DNA of 10,922 nucleotides from Phycisphaerales bacterium (lineage in GTDB: Bacteria > Planctomycetota > Phycisphaerae > Phycisphaerales > UBA1924). The notes beneath the pieces are model-generated. The model had not been told where the DNA came from, did no database searches, and saw only the letters and a list, made by a program, of their open reading frames with translations. Shown here piece by piece: positions 7,399-10,922 of this stretch; position 1 is the stretch's first letter; every line of letters begins with the position of its first letter. The stretch is taken from assembly GCA_029260335.1 (NCBI GenBank), contig JAJDDL010000360.1:1-10922 (forward strand), written 5' to 3'. Position numbers and translations under genes: made by a program.

Positions 7399-8697
7399 TC
7401 ACGAGAGGTTCCAGGTCGATGCCCCGTACTCGCCGGCGTCGCCCAGTTCCTCGGCGATCCGCAGGAGTTGGTTGTACTTGGCGTTCCGATCGCTCCGGCA
7501 AGGAGCTCCGGTCTTGATCTGGCCACAGTTGGTCGCGACCGCCAGATCGGCGATCGTCGCGTCCTCGGTCTCGCCCGAGCGATGGCTCATGACGCACGAG
7601 TACCGGTTTCGCATCGCATAGCCGACAGTCTCGAAGGTCTCGCTCAATGTCCCGATCTGATTCACCTTGACCAGGACCGAGTTGGCACAACCCTCGGCGA
7701 CCCCTCGCTCGACAAACCTGCGATTGGTCACAAACAGATCATCACCCACAAGTTGGACCTTGTCGCCCAGCCGCTTGGTGAGCTTCCCCCAGCCTTCCCA
7801 GTCATTCTCGGCCAGCCCATCCTCGATAGAGCGAATCGGGTATCGCTCGCACCAGCCGGCCCACAGATCGATGAGATCGTCCGAGGACATGACTTCCTGC
7901 GAGCTGGAGAAGAACTTGTAGCCCTGCTTGCCGTCGGCCTCAGCTTCGTTCCAGAGTTCGCTCGTTGCCGGATCCAACGCAACGAAGATCTGCTCGCCCC
8001 AGCTATACCCCGCCTTGTCCACGGCTTCCTCGATGACCTTCAGAGCATCCTCGTTGTCCTTGAGATCCGGTGCAAAGCCGCCCTCGTCGCCCACGGCGGT
8101 GCTCATCCCGCGTTGGCTCAACACTTTCTTGAGCGTGTGGTAGATCTCGACCCCGGCACGCAGGCCCTCACCAAAGTCATCGAAGCCCCAGGGCTGGATC
8201 ATGAACTCCTGGAAGTCAACGGTGTTGTCGGCGTGCTTGCCGCCATTGAGGATATTGAGCATGGGCACGGGCAGAGTCTTAGCCGCCGACCCACCCAGAT
8301 AGCGATAGAGAGGCAATCCTGAAGCCTCCGCTGCGGCCTTGGCGGAGGCCATCGAGACGCCGAGCATCGCGTTGGCGCCCAGATCGGCTTTGTTGGCGGT
8401 GTCGTCGAGTTCGACCATCGTCTGGTCCACCAGTTCCTGGTCGCGAGCGTCCATGCCCTCGATCGCCGGGGCGATGCGTTCATTTACATTGGCTACCGCC
8501 TGGAGCACGCCCTTGCCCAGATACGCGCCCGCGTCGCCATCGCGAAGCTCCACGGCTTCGTTCTCCCCAGTGCTTGCTCCACTGGGGACCGCGGCCCGGC
8601 CGATCACGCCGCCCTCAAGCCCAACCTCGGCCTCCAACGTCGGATTGCCCCTGGAGTCGAGAATCTGACGGGCTTGGATGAACTCGATCTGGTGCAT
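7399..8697 (-). CDS. eno: Enolase (phosphopyruvate hydratase)
   Basis: Enolase converts 2-phosphoglycerate to phosphoenolpyruvate in glycolysis and gluconeogenesis, in the cytoplasm. At 432 residues it has the standard bacterial length. The phosphate-binding loop SGASTGE (39-45), H156, the catalytic acid in GDEGGFAP (E205), metal ligands D242, E292 and D319, the catalytic Lys in LVKVNQIGT (K344), the signature SHRSGETED (371-379) and K395 are all present. The enzyme looks fully active. The start ATG at 8695-8697 is supported by a strong AGGAGG 6 bases upstream and a candidate promoter just before it. It is the first gene of the seven-gene minus-strand cluster, diverging from phoU. Placement of enolase directly ahead of membrane-protein genes is not a pairing with an obvious biochemical reason. 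Confidence 0.98.
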   Translation of the reverse strand: MHQIEFIQARQILDSRGNPTLEAEVGLEGGVIGRAAVPSGASTGENEAVELRDGDAGAYLGKGVLQAVANVNERIAPAIEGMDARDQELVDQTMVELDDTANKADLGANAMLGVSMASAKAAAEASGLPLYRYLGGSAAKTLPVPMLNILNGGKHADNTVDFQEFMIQPWGFDDFGEGLRAGVEIYHTLKKVLSQRGMSTAVGDEGGFAPDLKDNEDALKVIEEAVDKAGYSWGEQIFVALDPATSELWNEAEADGKQGYKFFSSSQEVMSSDDLIDLWAGWCERYPIRSIEDGLAENDWEGWGKLTKRLGDKVQLVGDDLFVTNRRFVERGVAEGCANSVLVKVNQIGTLSETFETVGYAMRNRYSCVMSHRSGETEDATIADLAVATNCGQIKTGAPCRSDRNAKYNQLLRIAEELGDAGEYGASTWNLS

Positions 8698-8703
8698 GGG
8701 AGG

Positions 8704-8709
8704 CCTCCT
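8704..8709 (-). promoter_or_regulatory. Strong ribosome binding site of eno
   Basis: The minus strand reads AGGAGG here, a full match to the Shine-Dalgarno core, 6 bases before the enolase ATG. It overlaps a 10-base perfect palindrome (GGAGGCCTCC, 8699-8708). Confidence 0.8.
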
Positions 8710-8714
8710 GTTCG

Positions 8715-8743
8715 TCCGTAGAGAGATGCTTGGAATCGGTCAA
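8715..8743 (-). promoter_or_regulatory. Candidate sigma-70-type promoter of the eno-led operon
   Basis: On the minus strand TTGACC (8738-8743) matches five of six bases of the -35 consensus. It is followed after exactly 17 bases by TACGGA (8715-8720), a poor -10. Transcription would begin about 14 bases before the enolase ATG, leaving a very short leader that still contains the AGGAGG. The spacing and -35 support the call and the weak -10 argues against it. Confidence 0.35.
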
Positions 8744-8761
8744 CCCTAGCTACGACGGTGA

Positions 8762-8779
8762 GCCCGGTCTTGGTCGGGC
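8762..8779. repeat. GC-rich inverted repeat in the divergent eno/phoU intergenic region
   Basis: GCCCG (8762-8766) and CGGGC (8775-8779) are exact reverse complements separated by 8 bases. The repeat lies 19 bases beyond the candidate eno -35 and about 87 bases before the phoU start. It could be an operator for a dimeric regulator or a hairpin in the phoU leader. No T-run follows it on either strand, so it does not look like a terminator. A 5-base arm can arise by chance in GC-rich DNA. Confidence 0.3.
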
Positions 8780-8852
8780 GACACGATCGGCAACCCACTC
8801 CCCACCATTCACGGCCTACGCTCGATCTTGAAGTTCCTGTCCGCATCGGACC

Positions 8853-8858
8853 GAGGGA
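8853..8858 (+). promoter_or_regulatory. Ribosome binding site deciding the phoU start
   Basis: GAGGGA lies 7 bases before the GTG at 8866-8868. It supports that start over in-frame upstream candidates. Confidence 0.6.
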
Positions 8859-8865
8859 ATCTCGC

Positions 8866-9558
8866 GTGCCAGAGACATTCCAAGCCGAGTTGGATCGCCT
8901 CCGAGAGGAGATCCTGTCCCAAGGCGAGCGCGTGCAGCGACTGGTGACGTTGTCATTCGATGTCGCCTTCGCCGACGACCATGCCTCTTCGAAGGAAATC
9001 CTGGATCTCGAAACAGAAATCGACCGGATCGATGTCGAGATTGAGCAGCACGCCGTGAACGCGTTGATCGAGGCGACCAAGGTGGGCACGGAGCTCGATG
9101 AACGCCAGGCTCGCACGCTCTTTGTCATCATCAAGATCAACAACGAGCTGGAGCGGATCGCGGATCTCGGCGTCGACATCGTCGAGCGAGGTGCGACTGT
9201 CGGCGATCGCCTGGCGATGCCCCTCACGCTCCGGGTCATGACCAACAGCACAATCGGCATCGTGCGCGACACCAACCGAGCAGCTGCCAAGAGTGATCCG
9301 CAGCTGGCCAACATCGTGCTCAAGTGCGAGGACGCGATGGAGGGCTTCCGCGTCGAGGTCATGAAGGCCGCCGAGCGTGATGTGAAGGCGGGCACGCTCG
9401 GCGTGGAACTCGCCCAGTTCATGCAATCGCTCGCGGCTCGATGTGTCTCGATCGCCGACCATTGTTCGAATGTTGCCGAGCAAGTCATTTATGCCCAGAC
9501 GGGCAAGATCGTACGGCACACCGACGAAGGCTGGGTCGACGTGACCCAGAGCGATTAG
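8866..9558 (+). CDS. phoU: PhoU family phosphate signalling protein
   Basis: PhoU is a cytoplasmic all-helical protein that, in known systems, represses phosphate uptake by Pst and modulates the PhoR sensor kinase. The 230-residue product has the two repeated three-helix halves of the family. The first metal-cluster motif is at NELERIADLGVDIVE (93-107) and the second at VSIADHCSNVAEQVIY (194-209), with the conserved Asp and Asn/Asp positions in place. ETEIDRIDVEIE (49-60) is the usual opening helix motif. The start is GTG at 8866, chosen for the GAGGGA 7 bases upstream and because the family homology begins there. An upstream in-frame start at 8758 would add 36 residues rich in Pro, Arg and His with no family resemblance. 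No pst transporter or phoBR genes are in the window. A lipid kinase gene follows after only 8 bases, so the two are probably co-transcribed. Confidence 0.92.
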   Translation: MPETFQAELDRLREEILSQGERVQRLVTLSFDVAFADDHASSKEILDLETEIDRIDVEIEQHAVNALIEATKVGTELDERQARTLFVIIKINNELERIADLGVDIVERGATVGDRLAMPLTLRVMTNSTIGIVRDTNRAAAKSDPQLANIVLKCEDAMEGFRVEVMKAAERDVKAGTLGVELAQFMQSLAARCVSIADHCSNVAEQVIYAQTGKIVRHTDEGWVDVTQSD

Positions 9559-9566
9559 CCCATCGC

Positions 9567-10466
9567 ATGGCCCGCCGGGTAGCGATCCTGTTCAACGAGC
9601 GCGCCGGCAGAGGGAAGGCCAAGCGTCTGGAGAGCGAGCTCCGCCCCGCGCTGGAACGGATGGGCCTCCAAGTCGACTCGATTTCCGTGGGCAAGGGCAA
9701 AGCCCAGGCGGGCACCGATCTGCTCGTCGTCCTTGGCGGTGACGGCACGCTTCACTACACGTTGCCCACTGCAATCTCGCTCGATGCCGCGGTCTACCAC
9801 GCGCCGTTTGGTACCGAGAACCTGATCCCGCGCGAGTTTGGGTATCGGTCGGATCCCGAGTCGATCGTCCGGGCGATCGAGGCCTGGGACGTGCGTGAGG
9901 TCGATGTGGGGATGTGCTCGAATACGCCCTTCGCGATCATGGCGAGCGTTGGATTCGACGCCAACGTCATCCATCGCGTGCACGCCGAGCGCTCGGCGAA
10001 GATTCGGCGGACCACCTACCTTATGCCCGTCTTGCGCGAGCTCGTGCACGGCGACTCGCCCAAACTCTCGATCGTGGCCGATGGCAAGCAAATGGTCGAT
10101 CAATCCCCAGGCGTTGCCATCATCGCGAACTCCCATCAGTACGGCTTTCACTTCAACCCCGCGCCGAACGCCTCGATGACCGACGGGCTGCTGGACCTCA
10201 TATTCATGCCGGCTCGCAACGCCGCACAACTCGTAGCCTGGGCGCTGCGCGCACGCCTGGGGCGACACCTCAAGCACCCCTCACTCGTCCAGGTCCGCGC
10301 AAAGCACCTTGTAGTCAGCGCAGACCGAGATCAGCTCGCGTATCAGATGGACGGCGAGGCGTACAACTCGAACGAGGAATCTCGCGACCAGAGCACTGTC
10401 GCCTTTGCCTCGCTGGAGCTCTCGGTCCGACCTCGCGCCCTCAAGCTCCTAATGCCCGCACCGTAA
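9567..10466 (+). CDS. Diacylglycerol/sphingosine kinase-like lipid kinase (DAGK catalytic family)
   Basis: This 299-residue protein belongs to the family that phosphorylates the hydroxyl of lipids such as diacylglycerol with ATP; the actual substrate cannot be told here. The N-terminal nucleotide-binding half shows VAILFNERAGRGKAKR (5-20), the glycine motif VVLGGDGTLH (54-63) and FGTENLIPREFG (81-92), which corresponds to the family GTxNDLAR region. The C-terminal beta-rich half shows NASMTDGLLDL (201-211) and the closing MDGE (261-264). His63 stands where most bacterial members have Asn. The region is more divergent than in E. coli YegS or Bacillus DgkB but all key motifs are traceable. No membrane segment is evident. 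The ATG at 9567 begins exactly at the family N-terminus, though it lacks a clear Shine-Dalgarno. It lies 8 bases after the phoU stop, so translational coupling is likely. NAD kinase-type enzymes share the GGDGT fold but not the C-terminal pattern. Confidence 0.85.
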   Translation: MARRVAILFNERAGRGKAKRLESELRPALERMGLQVDSISVGKGKAQAGTDLLVVLGGDGTLHYTLPTAISLDAAVYHAPFGTENLIPREFGYRSDPESIVRAIEAWDVREVDVGMCSNTPFAIMASVGFDANVIHRVHAERSAKIRRTTYLMPVLRELVHGDSPKLSIVADGKQMVDQSPGVAIIANSHQYGFHFNPAPNASMTDGLLDLIFMPARNAAQLVAWALRARLGRHLKHPSLVQVRAKHLVVSADRDQLAYQMDGEAYNSNEESRDQSTVAFASLELSVRPRALKLLMPAP

Positions 10467-10485
10467 AAGACCCGTCCACCGTCTT
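10467..10485. terminator. Weak hairpin between convergent genes, possible terminator
   Basis: AAGAC (10467-10471) and GTCTT (10481-10485) pair across a 9-base loop. On the plus strand a pyrimidine-rich stretch follows, and on the minus strand TTTT follows. Both the lipid kinase and the dockerin gene end nearby, so a two-way terminator is expected here, but a 5-base stem with two G-C pairs is weak. Confidence 0.2.
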
Positions 10486-10507
10486 CTCTTCCCTCATTCG
10501 CTCTTGC

Positions 10508-10922
10508 CTACGGACACCCGAGCACAAACAAATCGAGATACGCGAAGAAATCCCCGGCGTCGACCCGCTCATTCCCATCGATATCCGCGCCGGTGTCATC
10601 CGCCGAGAAGAGATCCAGAAAGTAGAAGAAATCATCGGCGTCGATGACGAAGTTCGGCACGCCGTACTCGCTCGAGTTGGGATTCGTCGATCCGGTCAGG
10701 TCGCCCGGGCAGGTCACCATCAGGCGAACGCGCGTGTCGTCGTAGATCACGCGCATCACGCGATTGAATCCAAGATCCGGCACAGCCTCGGCGTCGAACC
10801 GGCCCGCAACCTCCGCCCCTCCAACCACCGTGAATACGTCACCCACCTCGGGCACAAACCCCTCGATGAGCGACACATCGAGCAACCCTCCAAGCGCAAG
10901 CGACCCCGAGCCGGTCAGCGCA
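10508..10922 (-). CDS. C-terminal part of a secreted protein with a GC-type dockerin module (partial, N-terminus beyond right edge)
   Basis: The frame is open from the right edge to a TAG at 10508-10510, giving about 137 visible residues. No start is visible; the TTG at 10883 is just a Leu inside the domain. The first part has the alternating pattern of a beta-rich extracellular segment (LTGSGSLALGG, then EGFVPEVGDVFTVVGG, about 10815-10915). From a Cys at 10709-10711 begins a dockerin-like pair of EF-hand segments with matching helices DDFFYFLDLF and GDFFAYLDLF. The second calcium loop, DIDGNERVDAGD (10550-10585), is canonical. The first is stretched by a Thr/Ser/Asn/Pro-rich insert. The protein ends in LGCP, close to the terminal Gly-Cys of the dockerin variant known from Phycisphaerales proteins. 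In that lineage the module is thought to serve as a terminal anchoring or sorting tag rather than for cellulosomes. What the rest of the protein does cannot be told. Confidence 0.8.
   Translation of the reverse strand, partial: ALTGSGSLALGGLLDVSLIEGFVPEVGDVFTVVGGAEVAGRFDAEAVPDLGFNRVMRVIYDDTRVRLMVTCPGDLTGSTNPNSSEYGVPNFVIDADDFFYFLDLFSADDTGADIDGNERVDAGDFFAYLDLFVLGCP

Noticed and set aside
7282..8322. A 346-residue plus-strand open frame opposite enolase.
   Set aside because: It is antisense to catalytic enolase codons and its product resembles nothing known. No Shine-Dalgarno or promoter fits it.
8699..8708. Perfect 10-base palindrome GGAGGCCTCC over the eno ribosome site.
   Set aside because: It has no loop, so it cannot fold as a tight RNA hairpin, and it follows naturally from a strong AGGAGG followed by CCTCCC. 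It is too short to call an operator alone.
8758..8865. Upstream extension of PhoU by 36 residues.
   Set aside because: The extension is Pro/Arg/His-rich, lies in the divergent promoter region and contains the inverted repeat. The GTG at 8866 has a better ribosome site and matches the family start.

Overview
The window reads as a gene-dense bacterial chromosome segment, GC-rich, most likely from a planctomycete of the Phycisphaerae type. The clues are a C-terminal dockerin ending in Gly-Cys with Phe-Phe-rich helices (a form I associate with Phycisphaerales), a diacylglycerol-kinase-like protein with a GTENL motif, and a SecD-SecF fusion with enlarged extracytoplasmic domains. The assignment is an inference from motifs and was not tested by a search.

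Positions 1 to 8697, minus strand: seven genes in one direction, read from right to left as enolase, a NUDIX hydrolase (ADP-ribose pyrophosphatase type), a site-2 (M50) intramembrane metalloprotease, a rhomboid intramembrane serine protease, queuine/preQ1 tRNA-ribosyltransferase (tgt), YajC, and a SecD-SecF fusion that runs off the left edge. Spacing is tight: two 4-base stop/start overlaps, and gaps of 45, 56, 69 and 87 bases. This suggests one operon, perhaps with internal promoters. The tgt-yajC-secD-secF order is a classic bacterial arrangement. The less usual part is the pair of intramembrane proteases placed just before it. The two proteases belong to unrelated families but end in nearly the same C-terminal tail of about 28 residues.

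Positions 8698 to 8865: a 168-base divergent intergenic region. It holds a strong Shine-Dalgarno and a plausible sigma-70-like promoter for enolase, a GC-rich inverted repeat, and the Shine-Dalgarno of phoU.

Positions 8866 to 10466, plus strand: phoU (GTG start) and, eight bases later, a diacylglycerol/sphingosine-kinase-like lipid kinase, probably co-transcribed.

Positions 10508 to 10922, minus strand: the C-terminal end of a secreted protein with a beta-rich segment and a terminal dockerin module. It converges on the lipid kinase gene across a 41-base gap.

No RNA genes, insertion sequences, CRISPR arrays or phage genes were seen, and no gene-free stretch exceeds 300 bases. Most of the window is housekeeping. 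The best lead is the membrane-protease and Sec-accessory cluster with the shared protease tail.
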